Assembly (NCBI GenBank): GCA_019090455.1
Contig: JAHRWA010000020.1
Location: 62,001-126,000 of the forward strand
Direction: 5' to 3'
DNA length: 64,000 nucleotides
DNA from: Pseudomonadales bacterium
GTDB taxonomy: Bacteria; Pseudomonadota; Gammaproteobacteria; Pseudomonadales; DC-out160
The translations under genes and the position numbers were made by a program. Below, piece after piece: positions 1-7,887 of the stretch; within the stretch, counting starts at the first letter, position 1; every line of letters starts with the position of its first letter. The notes beneath the pieces are model-generated. The model was not told the origin of the DNA and did not search any database. It saw only the letters and a list, made by a program, of their open reading frames with translations.

Positions 1-237
1 ATAGATATCGTCATGCCAGACATAGATGGGCTCGAACTGATACAGTGGTTGGCGGACAGAAAGTTGAAGACACCGGTTATTTTTACTAGCGGTTGTGATG
101 AAGAATATTTAGAGGACACGATACAGCTGGCCGCTAGATCCGGTCTCGATGTCAGGGCAGTCTATAAAAAACCCATTATGCTTCATGATTTAGAAATAAG
201 CCTAACGTCGATCTACCACCGACTCATTTCCAACTAA
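1..237 (+). CDS. Response regulator receiver domain, 3' part only
   Basis: The reading frame is already open at base 1, so the start lies outside the window. The visible 78 residues begin in the middle of a CheY-like receiver domain. The stretch IDIVMPDIDG holds the usual phosphoacceptor aspartate (second visible codon) followed by the MPxxDG turn. Further on, VIFTSG supplies the conserved Ser/Thr position and YKKP the conserved lysine-proline pair. The protein ends soon after the receiver fold, so no DNA-binding or enzymatic output domain follows it. An output or sensor domain could still precede it, outside the window. The riboflavin synthase gene follows after 45 bp on the same strand. The partner kinase cannot be named. 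Confidence 0.85.
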   Translation: MDIVMPDIDGLELIQWLADRKLKTPVIFTSGCDEEYLEDTIQLAARSGLDVRAVYKKPIMLHDLEISLTSIYHRLISN

Positions 238-282
238 ACAAACTCCACTCGTCGATTTTCCTTCTATAAAGGCTACTCATCC

Positions 283-945
283 ATGTACACAGGTATTGTC
301 AGAGGTGCATTTCCGGTCACTTTCTTTAACAATAAACCCGGTTTACTCACCTACGGTGTTCAATTACCCCCTGAACTAATGGACGAGATTTCATTAGGTG
401 CGAGCGTCAATATCGACGGAGTCTGTCAAACAGTCATAAAAATTGAAAACGATGCACTTTATTTTGATGCCTCAACGGAGACTCTACGTATCACCACATT
501 AGGTGATATCAAATTGGGCGACTATGTGCATGTGGAGCGCTCCGCTAAGCTATCTGATGAAAACGGTGGACATATACTATCTGGGCATATTGATGGGAAG
601 GCCAAAATAATTAAAATAGCTAAATCGAACTTCGAAACCATTATTACCATTGAAATCCCCCAGCCATTCCGAAAATACCTGTTTAACAAGGGGTTCGTTG
701 CACTACACGGTTGCAGCTTAACTATCTGTAACTACGAGCTAAAAAGCGGTCGATTTGACATCAACCTCATCCCCGAGACGATTCGACTCACACAATTTGG
801 GGAAAAATCCGCAGGGGATGAAATCAATTTAGAAATCGATCGCCAGACACAAGTTCTAGTGGACACCATCGAACGTACTTTAGAGCAAACCTTAGGAGAT
901 TCACTAGCTCGAATATTAGGAAAAGCTTCTAATATAAAAATATAG
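283..945 (+). CDS. ribE: Riboflavin synthase (RibE/RibC type)
   Basis: This 220-residue protein has the duplicated lumazine-binding fold of riboflavin synthase, which converts two 6,7-dimethyl-8-ribityllumazine molecules into riboflavin and a pyrimidine. It starts MYTGIV (family: MFTGIV) and follows the enteric enzyme along its whole length, with matching blocks ETLRITTLGD, GGHILSGH, LIPETIRLT and EIDRQTQ. The catalytic-region cysteine (DGVCQTV), histidine (SGH) and serine (HGCSLTI) are kept. One oddity is Gln where most members have Leu in the first xLTV motif. It lies 45 bp after a receiver-domain gene with no other rib genes nearby, so it may be a second copy. No FMN riboswitch fits in the short upstream gap. 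A lumazine-binding antenna protein is the main alternative. Confidence 0.85.
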   Translation: MYTGIVRGAFPVTFFNNKPGLLTYGVQLPPELMDEISLGASVNIDGVCQTVIKIENDALYFDASTETLRITTLGDIKLGDYVHVERSAKLSDENGGHILSGHIDGKAKIIKIAKSNFETIITIEIPQPFRKYLFNKGFVALHGCSLTICNYELKSGRFDINLIPETIRLTQFGEKSAGDEINLEIDRQTQVLVDTIERTLEQTLGDSLARILGKASNIKI

Positions 946-1095
946 CATTAAACATTAAGGCCTTAGATCTTTTTTAACAAAGCCAAAACCGTATAGAACT
1001 GCATGCCATGAATCCGACAATAGTTATAATTAATCTGAATATTCAACGTCAACTAGAGCACAGATTTTGTACAACAAACGAACTAACATTACTAT

Positions 1096-2385
1096 ATGGC
1101 TATCTCACAGCAAAAAGTTTTTACGCAAGATCTAGAAGTTGGTATGTTCGTGTGCAATCTGGACAGGCCCTGGTGTGAAACTCCTTTTTCAATCCAAGGC
1201 TTCTATATTGAAAACGCCAGTGATGTCACCAAACTCTCTGGCCTTTGTAATCACGTTTATGTTGACATACTTCGCGCTCGCATTGTTGATGAAAAAACAG
1301 TAATCGATATCAATACTAAACCAAAAAAACGGTGGAATGGGGACGAGAAAAGAAATACGCATAGAGAACTCTTCATTCCATCCTATCACTTCACACGAAA
1401 CACCTACCCTGTGGTATCAGCTGCGGATCAAGAAATACGGCATGCTCAGAAAATTCAAAATGAAGTGTACGGTTCAATCGAAACGCTAATGAAATCGGTT
1501 GGCAGTTCCGGCTGTGTAGATATGACTAAAACCCGTCAAACTGCTAAAAAAATGGTTGATAGCATAGTTCGTAATCCTGATGCCTTCGTTTGGTTATCCC
1601 GATTAAAAATGAACAAATCACATAGCTATAGTCAATCTGTAAACGCTTCAATTTGGGCTATCGTTTTTGGTCGTCATCTAGGGCTTAAAAAGAAATCTTT
1701 GGAGGCTCTGGCGACTGGACTCCTGCTGGCTAAAATAGGAAAAATCAATTCTATTGAAGGCCTTTCCGGCGAACGCAGCTATGTGGAAGAAAGCATCGAT
1801 ATATTGAAAAGAACCCCAGGCATCAGTAAATCAATATTACTGGTGGTCGCCTATCATCAAGAACGACTTAATGGATCTGGTTTCCCTAGGGGAATTAGTG
1901 GAGAAGATATTCCTATACTAGGGCGCATCGCTAGCCTGGTTAATTTCTATGAAGAAAGAATCAACCCAGAAAGTGGATCAGCGTTAAGCCCATCAGAAGC
2001 GATGGCGCAAATTTACAAATATCGTAATCGGCTCTTTCAACAGGATTTGGGTGAAGAGTTCATCAAGGCGATTGGTGTTTACCCCGTAGGAACGATAGTC
2101 GAACTCACTAATAATGAAGTGGGTATCGTTATGGAGCAAAATGAAGAAAAGAAACTACACCCTAAAATCATGATGCTGTTGAATCAAAAAAAATCCATTA
2201 TCAGACGCAAAAGAGTGCTCAATCTATGCGATGAAATTTATAAAGATGAAAACCCGGTGTCAATTCGTCGTACATTACCTGTCGGCTCATTCGACATGGA
2301 TATATCCAAGCTTTGTCATGCAGGGCACGGATGGAAACCACTGTCGACATTAAGCCAATGGTGCGGGTCTTTATTTGAAGCTTAA
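1096..2385 (+). CDS. DUF3391/HD-GYP protein with degenerate catalytic motifs
   Basis: This 429-residue protein has the layout of cyclic-di-GMP phosphodiesterases: an N-terminal DUF3391 region (about residues 8-65, with DLEVGMFV) and an HD-GYP domain (about 165-325). The frame of the domain is clear: HSYSQSVNAS at 176, FGRHLGL, and GSGFPRGISGEDIP, in which GYP is GFP. The metal-binding HD dyad is not there. The segment that normally reads LLHDIGK is LLLAKIGK, with Ala212 and Lys213 in place of His and Asp. The HHE triad reads HQE (254-256). In known family members these residues bind the di-iron or tri-metal centre, so I infer loss of hydrolysis and perhaps a c-di-GMP sensing or scaffold role. 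An unknown gene follows after 56 bp. Confidence 0.85.
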   Translation: MAISQQKVFTQDLEVGMFVCNLDRPWCETPFSIQGFYIENASDVTKLSGLCNHVYVDILRARIVDEKTVIDINTKPKKRWNGDEKRNTHRELFIPSYHFTRNTYPVVSAADQEIRHAQKIQNEVYGSIETLMKSVGSSGCVDMTKTRQTAKKMVDSIVRNPDAFVWLSRLKMNKSHSYSQSVNASIWAIVFGRHLGLKKKSLEALATGLLLAKIGKINSIEGLSGERSYVEESIDILKRTPGISKSILLVVAYHQERLNGSGFPRGISGEDIPILGRIASLVNFYEERINPESGSALSPSEAMAQIYKYRNRLFQQDLGEEFIKAIGVYPVGTIVELTNNEVGIVMEQNEEKKLHPKIMMLLNQKKSIIRRKRVLNLCDEIYKDENPVSIRRTLPVGSFDMDISKLCHAGHGWKPLSTLSQWCGSLFEA

Positions 2386-2441
2386 AACTCCATAAAAGCA
2401 TAAAATCTGATGTGATTTTTTTTCAGAGCAAGGTACGATAA

Positions 2442-2819
2442 ATGACAAACTTGTCTCCAACTGAGAGTAATAACGATCCCGCTATTTTTAGTCGCGGCAG
2501 TCTCAAACTTACGTACGATCTCATTCGAAAAAACAATCCACGACTTGCTCTCAACGTGCGAAATATAACAGCTGGGAAACCAATAACACCAAATTCAGCA
2601 GATCCAAAAAACAACCACAATGATCACTTTAGGGTTGAATTGGACTCGTTTGAGGTGCGCAGCATTGTAGAAAGCTTAATGGAACAAACTCAACAAAACG
2701 TGATGGGAAATGATAATCCAGGCTTAGTTTTATTAGCTAAAACGCTTATTGAAGACTGGATGTGCTTAGCGCATAAAATGATTGCTGAAATCGATGAATC
2801 CAACACAAAGACCTCTTAG
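2442..2819 (+). CDS. Hypothetical protein, 125 aa
   Basis: I do not recognise this small protein. It is hydrophilic, has no signal peptide, membrane segment or cysteine cluster apart from one Cys, and has an Asn-rich middle (residues 40-60). The second half (about 65-118) looks helical, including FEVRSIVESLMEQ and LAKTLIEDWMCLAHKMIAEI. It follows the HD-GYP gene by 56 bp on the same strand, with a purine-rich AGAGCAAGG stretch before the ATG, so the two may be cotranscribed. Its stop codon overlaps the end of the convergent HugZ-like gene by four bases. Codon use resembles the neighbours, which supports a real gene. Confidence 0.65.
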   Translation: MTNLSPTESNNDPAIFSRGSLKLTYDLIRKNNPRLALNVRNITAGKPITPNSADPKNNHNDHFRVELDSFEVRSIVESLMEQTQQNVMGNDNPGLVLLAKTLIEDWMCLAHKMIAEIDESNTKTS

Positions 2820-3520
2820 GCTCGCGCCATCGCGACTAATCGTTCACGAATCGATACCGCATTTTCAGCTAAGGTAGCGAAAGGAATACGGGTCACACGT
2901 TCACCCACTCTTAAGTGACAACCGTAACAATCGATCCCTACCATGATCGGCTCTTCTGTATCCATTACAGCAACATCATAATCACCACAATACTTCTGAA
3001 TCGCATCCAAATGATCATTATTCATGTGATCTACCATTCCATGCTCTTCCTTACCGTCAAAAGAATGGCTCAGCAATAACTCGTCAGCAGGCACCCAGTG
3101 TATCCGCCCAAACCCGCCGATAAAGCGCGCTTTTACCGTATGTAGCCGATAAAATTCAAAATCATGTTGTAAGTGATAGTCTTTAGCTGGTGGAAAAAAA
3201 CGATAATAACGCTCTTTAACATCATCATTATCCGCCACTTTTTCCGCCTCAGCCAATAACGTTAAACGGGCCGCCGTGTGAATATCATCAACTTCACCCT
3301 CAGTGACAATTAGCGAAACTTTATTATCACTATCAATATTTTTAGTATGTTGGGCAATGCTACTAATGAGAATAACCACATGTCCCTCTGCATCTAAACA
3401 GTAGGGGGCGACTGATCCAAATGGGAAACCTTTCACATCAACTGAGTGAGTTGAAAGCACGCCATGATACTCACTGAGTAAAAGAGATTTAGCTTGATAC
3501 GCAATATCTTTAGTTACCAT
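2816..3520 (-). CDS. HugZ-family haem/FMN-binding protein
   Basis: This protein of about 234 residues combines an N-terminal split-barrel flavin-reductase-like domain (pyridoxamine oxidase fold) with a C-terminal DUF2470 domain. The DUF2470 part is marked by HMNNDHLDAIQKY and IDCYGCHLR. This is the layout of HugZ haem-degrading proteins and related FMN-binding proteins, in which the C-terminal histidines help place haem. I chose the ATG at 3520 because AAGGGTGA lies eight bases before it. An in-frame ATG six codons upstream (3538) has no ribosome site. No TonB receptor or haem transporter is nearby, so a role in haem iron use is from the family and not from context. It converges with, and slightly overlaps, the preceding gene. 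Confidence 0.8.
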   Translation of the reverse strand: MVTKDIAYQAKSLLLSEYHGVLSTHSVDVKGFPFGSVAPYCLDAEGHVVILISSIAQHTKNIDSDNKVSLIVTEGEVDDIHTAARLTLLAEAEKVADNDDVKERYYRFFPPAKDYHLQHDFEFYRLHTVKARFIGGFGRIHWVPADELLLSHSFDGKEEHGMVDHMNNDHLDAIQKYCGDYDVAVMDTEEPIMVGIDCYGCHLRVGERVTRIPFATLAENAVSIRERLVAMARA

Positions 3521-3701
3521 CTTTGTATCACCCTTCATAAAATTGAGCTAATAACTACAGTATAGAGGAGAATCAAAAAGCGAAAACCGAATAGATAAAT
3601 CATAACCTTCTATAAAAGGTCGAGGGGTATCAAGGCTTGGCATTTAGCTGTTGTGTACCTATCGTCCTCTCTAGTGCAAGATGATCGAAATAGATGCCAA
3701 C

Positions 3702-3733
3702 TTTATATGACTCTGTCTTTATATGACTCTGTC
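3702..3733. repeat. Perfect 16-bp tandem duplication over a stop codon
   Basis: The 16-base unit TTTATATGACTCTGTC occurs twice in direct contact (3702-3717 and 3718-3733). The TAA stop of the aldolase-dehydrogenase gene (complement of 3719-3721) lies inside the second copy, so the duplication repeated the 3' end of the gene and its stop. The length is not a multiple of three. Confidence 0.95.
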
Positions 3734-5740
3734 GTTCCCCCCATCAATCGGTACTTGTGCCCCCGTTGTCATCTTGAAACTATCGCCTAACACGGTACAA
3801 ACTAAACTCGCCACATCCTTTGAGCTAACCTCTTGCTTAAGTAAATTGTTAGTTTTGTAAGCTTGAACACTCAACCCGTATTGCTCCGCCCGGCTCTTCA
3901 AAACACGTTCAGTCCACACGGCCGTATCAAAAACAGCATTTGGATGAACCACATTAACCCGTATACCAAACTCCCCTAACTCCATTGCAGCCACGCGACA
4001 TAACTGAGTTAAACCGGCTTTCGCGACGGAATAAGCAGCAGCTCCTGGTCCCGGTGCAGGAACATTCTTTGAACCGATTATAACGATGGCAGGATCAATG
4101 CCTTGCTTCAAAAACGGAATGGCTGACGTCAAAAGATTCTTGTGACTAGTGAGGTTTAGCGACAGGCTTTTATCCCAAGATTCCTCCTTTAGTGTTTCAA
4201 TCGAATCACCATTGGGGAAGTAGCCCGCATTACTCACCATCAAATCTAATCCACCAAATACAGCAACGGTCTCCTCCACCGCATCTGCTAAATCAATGGC
4301 ATCGGTCACATCACAACAAATAGAAATAACCGAAGGGGTGGTAAATAGCCCCTCCAAAGTGGGACTATTATCCAATGCAGCCACTACAGCACCTTTCGCC
4401 AGTAGCTCATCTACACAGGCACGACCGATACCGCTAGCAGCCCCTGTCACCAACGCAATTTTACCTTGGAATTCTAGACTGGCCGACCCTTTCTTCAGTT
4501 TTGCTTGTTCCAGCTCCCAATATTCCATATCAAATATATCCGCCTCTGATATAGGCATCCAACCACCCAGCTCTTCTGCAATCAAAATCGCCTGAAGCGT
4601 GTGATCAATAATATCCGCAATAATCTTAACGTCTTTAAGAGAGCGACCAAATGCAACGCTACCGACCTTGGGAATGATGCCCCAGCGAGGCGCTAAATCT
4701 AAACATTGAACATCATCAGAAGAGTTATGATCAAAATATTGCTGATAGTTTCTAGCGAAGCTGTCAATAACGGCAGTTACCGGTTCTTGTAAAAATACGC
4801 CTGTGGGTTTCGTTCGGATGACATGATCCGGTGTCAGTGGGCCTCGGGATATCAACTCGGCACAATTCTCTAGCCGAGCGAACTGATTAACTGAAGTGCT
4901 TCGTGAGGTCATCACCAACATGGGCAAACCTTTTAGATCAGATACCGCTTTTCTTGCCTTCGCAATATCCATCAAAGGGAGTGCTGTGCTAGCTATATCG
5001 CCCTTATCAATGCCGCTGACAATCTTAGACAGACTGATAGAGCTCGAATCACAAAATTGCAGATTTGTTGTGTCATACAGATAATCTTCTGCCACAGAAA
5101 CAATGTCTATCATTCTGTCATAGCTATCTTTGGCCGTATCCGCAAAAGTAAAAACCCCGTGATTTAACAATATGATCGCATCCAACTCTTGCCAATTCAC
5201 ATTCCGGGAACGTTCAAATATAGCCCTCGCCAAAATAAAGCCTGGCATGATATACGGAATGATTAAAACGCGATTGCCATAGAGCGCCTTAATACGGGCC
5301 TCTCCCTCCTCCGTATTTGACAAAGCCACCACGGCATCAGCATGAGTATGATCAACAAAAGTGTAGGGAATAATAGCGTGTAGTATTGCTTCGACCGATG
5401 GATTCGGGGCATTGGGATCGGTCATAGCCGCTCGCTGCAATCTGACCATATCCACATCAGTGAGTGTTTCCAGTTCAGCAAGTTTGAGCAACGTATCCAT
5501 CTTGACGGGGGCAAATCCTGGCCTTTCAATCGTATCCAGATCCCAACCACTGCCCTTCACATACAGCAACTCTTCCGATTCGCCGAAATAATTAACTTCG
5601 GTGGATTTAACCGACGTATTTCCGCCGCCATGCAACACCAAACCTGTTTCACGACCGAGTAATTGTGAGCTGTAAACACGCATTGCTAGTAAATCGTGCT
5701 CTAGCCCGTCAACCTCTTGATCATCCCATTGGTTCTGCAT
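3719..5740 (-). CDS. Bifunctional class II aldolase / short-chain dehydrogenase
   Basis: This 673-residue protein is a fusion. Residues 1 to about 400 are a class II (zinc) aldolase related to rhamnulose-1-phosphate aldolase, with the metal-binding HTHADAVV near residue 131. Residues 425-673 are a short-chain dehydrogenase with TGAASGIG near 431, SNAG, and YSVAK near 569. In characterised relatives the aldolase splits a deoxy-ketose 1-phosphate into dihydroxyacetone phosphate and lactaldehyde, and the dehydrogenase oxidises the lactaldehyde. Zinc and NAD sites look intact. A KDPG-type aldolase gene lies 129 bp upstream on the same strand, but no isomerase, kinase or sugar transporter is near. 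The substrate is therefore not settled. The 3' end is tandemly duplicated. Confidence 0.88.
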   Translation of the reverse strand: MQNQWDDQEVDGLEHDLLAMRVYSSQLLGRETGLVLHGGGNTSVKSTEVNYFGESEELLYVKGSGWDLDTIERPGFAPVKMDTLLKLAELETLTDVDMVRLQRAAMTDPNAPNPSVEAILHAIIPYTFVDHTHADAVVALSNTEEGEARIKALYGNRVLIIPYIMPGFILARAIFERSRNVNWQELDAIILLNHGVFTFADTAKDSYDRMIDIVSVAEDYLYDTTNLQFCDSSSISLSKIVSGIDKGDIASTALPLMDIAKARKAVSDLKGLPMLVMTSRSTSVNQFARLENCAELISRGPLTPDHVIRTKPTGVFLQEPVTAVIDSFARNYQQYFDHNSSDDVQCLDLAPRWGIIPKVGSVAFGRSLKDVKIIADIIDHTLQAILIAEELGGWMPISEADIFDMEYWELEQAKLKKGSASLEFQGKIALVTGAASGIGRACVDELLAKGAVVAALDNSPTLEGLFTTPSVISICCDVTDAIDLADAVEETVAVFGGLDLMVSNAGYFPNGDSIETLKEESWDKSLSLNLTSHKNLLTSAIPFLKQGIDPAIVIIGSKNVPAPGPGAAAYSVAKAGLTQLCRVAAMELGEFGIRVNVVHPNAVFDTAVWTERVLKSRAEQYGLSVQAYKTNNLLKQEVSSKDVASLVCTVLGDSFKMTTGAQVPIDGGNDRVI

Positions 5741-5798
5741 TTGTGAATTCCTAGTGCGTCATTTTACTGATGAAGTACATTATTCGTTTGGGTCTATT

Positions 5799-5826
5799 AG
5801 TAACTGACAAGGAGTAACTGACAATT
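5799..5826. repeat. 14-bp near-perfect tandem duplication
   Basis: AGTAACTGACAAGG is followed directly by AGTAACTGACAATT, and a third partial copy (GCTGACAAAC) follows. It lies in the spacer between the two aldolase genes. Twelve of fourteen positions agree between copies one and two. Confidence 0.85.
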
Positions 5827-5869
5827 GCTGACAAACTAATATTGAAGACAATCTATTATTAAATACAAA

Positions 5870-6499
5870 CTATGAACTCTCGTTGACGGACTTCATTATT
5901 TGAATTATGCGTTGTGTTATTTCCTTAAACCCACCGTTAGCAATCAGTTCATTGTTAAAAATACTGCCACCAAAAGCGATGCCAGTAGCACCCTTAGCAA
6001 AATAATCACTGACGTTGTCGGCGTTCACCCCGCCACAAGCCAATAAGGGAATATCGGGGAACGGTCCTCTGAGTTCTTTAATGTATTCCGGACCGAACCG
6101 ACTACAAGGAAAAACCTTGACCATAGATGCTCCCGCTTGATACGCATCAACAATTTCCTGAGGTGAAAAAGCGCCTGGAAAAACGGGAATGCTCTCTTCA
6201 ACACAGGTTGCAACCACCTCTTTCACCAACACTGGCGAAACAATAAATTCAGCTCCTGCTGCAATAGCCATCTCCAACTCTTCACGATTTAACACTGTAC
6301 CTGCACCCACCGTCATACACCCTTTGCTCTGCGACTTTAACTCTCGAATCAATTCCACCGCACCATCCGTGTCCATTGTCACTTCAATATACTTTAACGG
6401 AGTGTCATTTAATGCGGTAACGAGCTCTGCTATAGATTCTAGCTTGATACCTCGCAGTATGCCCATGACGGGCACCCTTAGAAAATCTTCCATTTTCAT
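5870..6499 (-). CDS. KDPG/KDPGal-type (Eda/DgoA family) aldolase
   Basis: This class I aldolase of about 209 residues forms a Schiff base with 2-keto-3-deoxy sugar acids. Family motifs are all visible: GILRG at the start, YIEVTMDT (with the conserved Glu), VGAGTVLN, FIVSPV, FPGAFSP and MVKVFPCSRFGP with the Schiff-base lysine (about residue 128), then ACGGVN. I placed the start at 6499 because a GGAAGGAC ribosome site lies about nine bases upstream. Another in-frame ATG at 6547 would add 16 atypical residues. It is upstream of the aldolase-dehydrogenase on the same strand (129 bp apart), which suggests one sugar-acid pathway. Whether the substrate is KDPG, a galactonate or a deoxy-rhamnonate derivative cannot be told from sequence. 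Confidence 0.85.
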   Translation of the reverse strand: MKMEDFLRVPVMGILRGIKLESIAELVTALNDTPLKYIEVTMDTDGAVELIRELKSQSKGCMTVGAGTVLNREELEMAIAAGAEFIVSPVLVKEVVATCVEESIPVFPGAFSPQEIVDAYQAGASMVKVFPCSRFGPEYIKELRGPFPDIPLLACGGVNADNVSDYFAKGATGIAFGGSIFNNELIANGGFKEITQRIIQIMKSVNESS

Positions 6500-6647
6500 T
6501 ACGTCAAGTCCTTCCTGTATAACCCTGCCATTTTTCTTGTCTCGCACTGCTCGAACAATCGAATCGCTACGACAAAATTAGAGATGAGAATTAACCGAGT
6601 GTAATAAAGCGAAATTAAAAAGTGGAGTTTTTTTGCATCTCATTTTC

Positions 6648-6701
6648 GGATAACAGCACTTAGAACTTATCCCCAAATTCTGTGGATAAGTTCTTGGATA
6701 A
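6648..6701. promoter_or_regulatory. Cluster of four DnaA-box-like sites with an inverted repeat
   Basis: Within 54 bases there are four TTATCC/GGATAA cores, at 6648-6653 (-), 6667-6672 (+), 6684-6689 (-) and 6696-6701 (-). The one at 6681-6689, read on the minus strand, is TTATCCACA, the exact DnaA consensus. 6667-6675 is TTATCCCCA, one mismatch. The central pair also forms a perfect 10-bp inverted repeat (GAACTTATCC at 6663-6672 and GGATAAGTTC at 6684-6693). The 382-base gap between the aldolase start (6499) and the crotonase stop (6882) holds nothing else I can support. A DnaA-binding site is inferred; a palindromic operator is the alternative. Confidence 0.45.
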
Positions 6702-6881
6702 CCTTCGGTAAAGGTCTTACAGGCGTTATATCTAATGCGCTCCAAGATATTGTTCTACTTTTAATCACCCATCGAAAAAGGTTATTCTCAGCGTAAATTC
6801 TTGGAGCAAGTTCTCGGAGAAAAGAGATAATGCGAATTGCAGAGCAAAGGTTTTGAGTGCGATGACAACCAACACCAGTGA

Positions 6882-7664
6882 TCACGACTGGCTTTTTCGG
6901 CGCCCTCGCTCCATCACCATTATGCGTCTCTGTTCTAAAAACTCGGGAGTCGTATCTTTCATGTGTTCTCGATTAGCCTTCGACTCAATTTTAAGACCCT
7001 CTTCTAAACTGGTACTCCATCCCGCATCCATGACTTTCTTTACCGTTGACAAGGTTCGCGTGTCGGCACCCGCAATTTCTTCGCCCATGGCTTGGCAAAC
7101 TTCCAGTAATGACTCAGCAGAAACCACTTGATTCACCAATCCCCACCTCTCCGCCTTTTCGGCACCTAAAAAGCTACCGGTAAAACTCAACTCTTTCGCG
7201 CGATTAATGCCGATGAGCCGAGGTAATCGTTGCGATATCCCCCACCCTGGTACAATGCCCACTTGTGAATGCGTGTCGGCAAATTTTGCATTATCAGAAG
7301 CGATCATGAAATCACTCATTAATGCAAGCTCAAATCCACCGGTAATAGCAAAGCCATTAATGGCGCCAATGATAGGTTTACCCACTCCCATCACTGAGGC
7401 CTTTAAGGACAAATCTAAGACTGCTTCGTCATTGTCTTTTTTTCCTGACCCCAATTCTTTGAGATCCAAACCTGCACAGAATGCACGCCCCTTTCCCGTC
7501 AAGATGATTGCCCCTACATCCGTATCCGATGATAACTCTTGAAAAACAGTGGCAACTGCCACCCTCATTGCTGACCCAAGCGCATTTAAGGTTTTCGGTC
7601 TATTCAGAGTGACCGTAGCCACGCCGTTATGCTTATCGACTAACACTAATTTTTCTGTAGTCAT
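6882..7664 (-). CDS. Enoyl-CoA hydratase/isomerase family protein
   Basis: This 260-residue crotonase-fold protein should act on a CoA thioester. The oxyanion-hole region is plain (GRAFCAGLDLKEL, then NGFAITGGFELAL). The first catalytic glutamate of the enoyl-CoA hydratases lies in GGFELAL. The second is replaced: the segment FADTHSQVGIVPGWG has His where hydratases have Glu, as in a common FADTHxxxGxxPGWG subgroup. The reaction may therefore not be classic hydration. The gene stands alone between divergent neighbours; a good GGAG-like site (AGGCTCC on the plus strand) lies just before the ATG. A second crotonase lies 2 kb away, but the two are not close copies. Confidence 0.85.
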   Translation of the reverse strand: MTTEKLVLVDKHNGVATVTLNRPKTLNALGSAMRVAVATVFQELSSDTDVGAIILTGKGRAFCAGLDLKELGSGKKDNDEAVLDLSLKASVMGVGKPIIGAINGFAITGGFELALMSDFMIASDNAKFADTHSQVGIVPGWGISQRLPRLIGINRAKELSFTGSFLGAEKAERWGLVNQVVSAESLLEVCQAMGEEIAGADTRTLSTVKKVMDAGWSTSLEEGLKIESKANREHMKDTTPEFLEQRRIMVMERGRRKSQS

Positions 7665-7887
7665 AGGAGCCTCGTTAAATTTAACTAAGATGAAAAACTG
7701 GCTAAAATAAAGCGATTATTTGATGTTGTCTATATTTATTAAGGCTCGTCTACTTTTATTCAGAGCCGCGAACAGTTGTCGAGCATCAACATAATCAAGC
7801 TTTCACTCTTTTCGAGAAACACGCATAATCCGCGATCGACGGTCGTTGCTCACAAGATAAAATTTGGGATAAAGCAGAAAAACGATA

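Noticed and set aside
238-282. FMN riboswitch before the riboflavin synthase gene
   Set aside because: The gap of 45 bases is far too short, and no RFN-element pattern is visible within the preceding gene.
6667-6885. A 72-codon frame with GTG start overlapping the crotonase stop
   Set aside because: It runs through the DnaA-box-like cluster, has no ribosome site of its own and no protein-like pattern. The inverted repeat explains part of its content.
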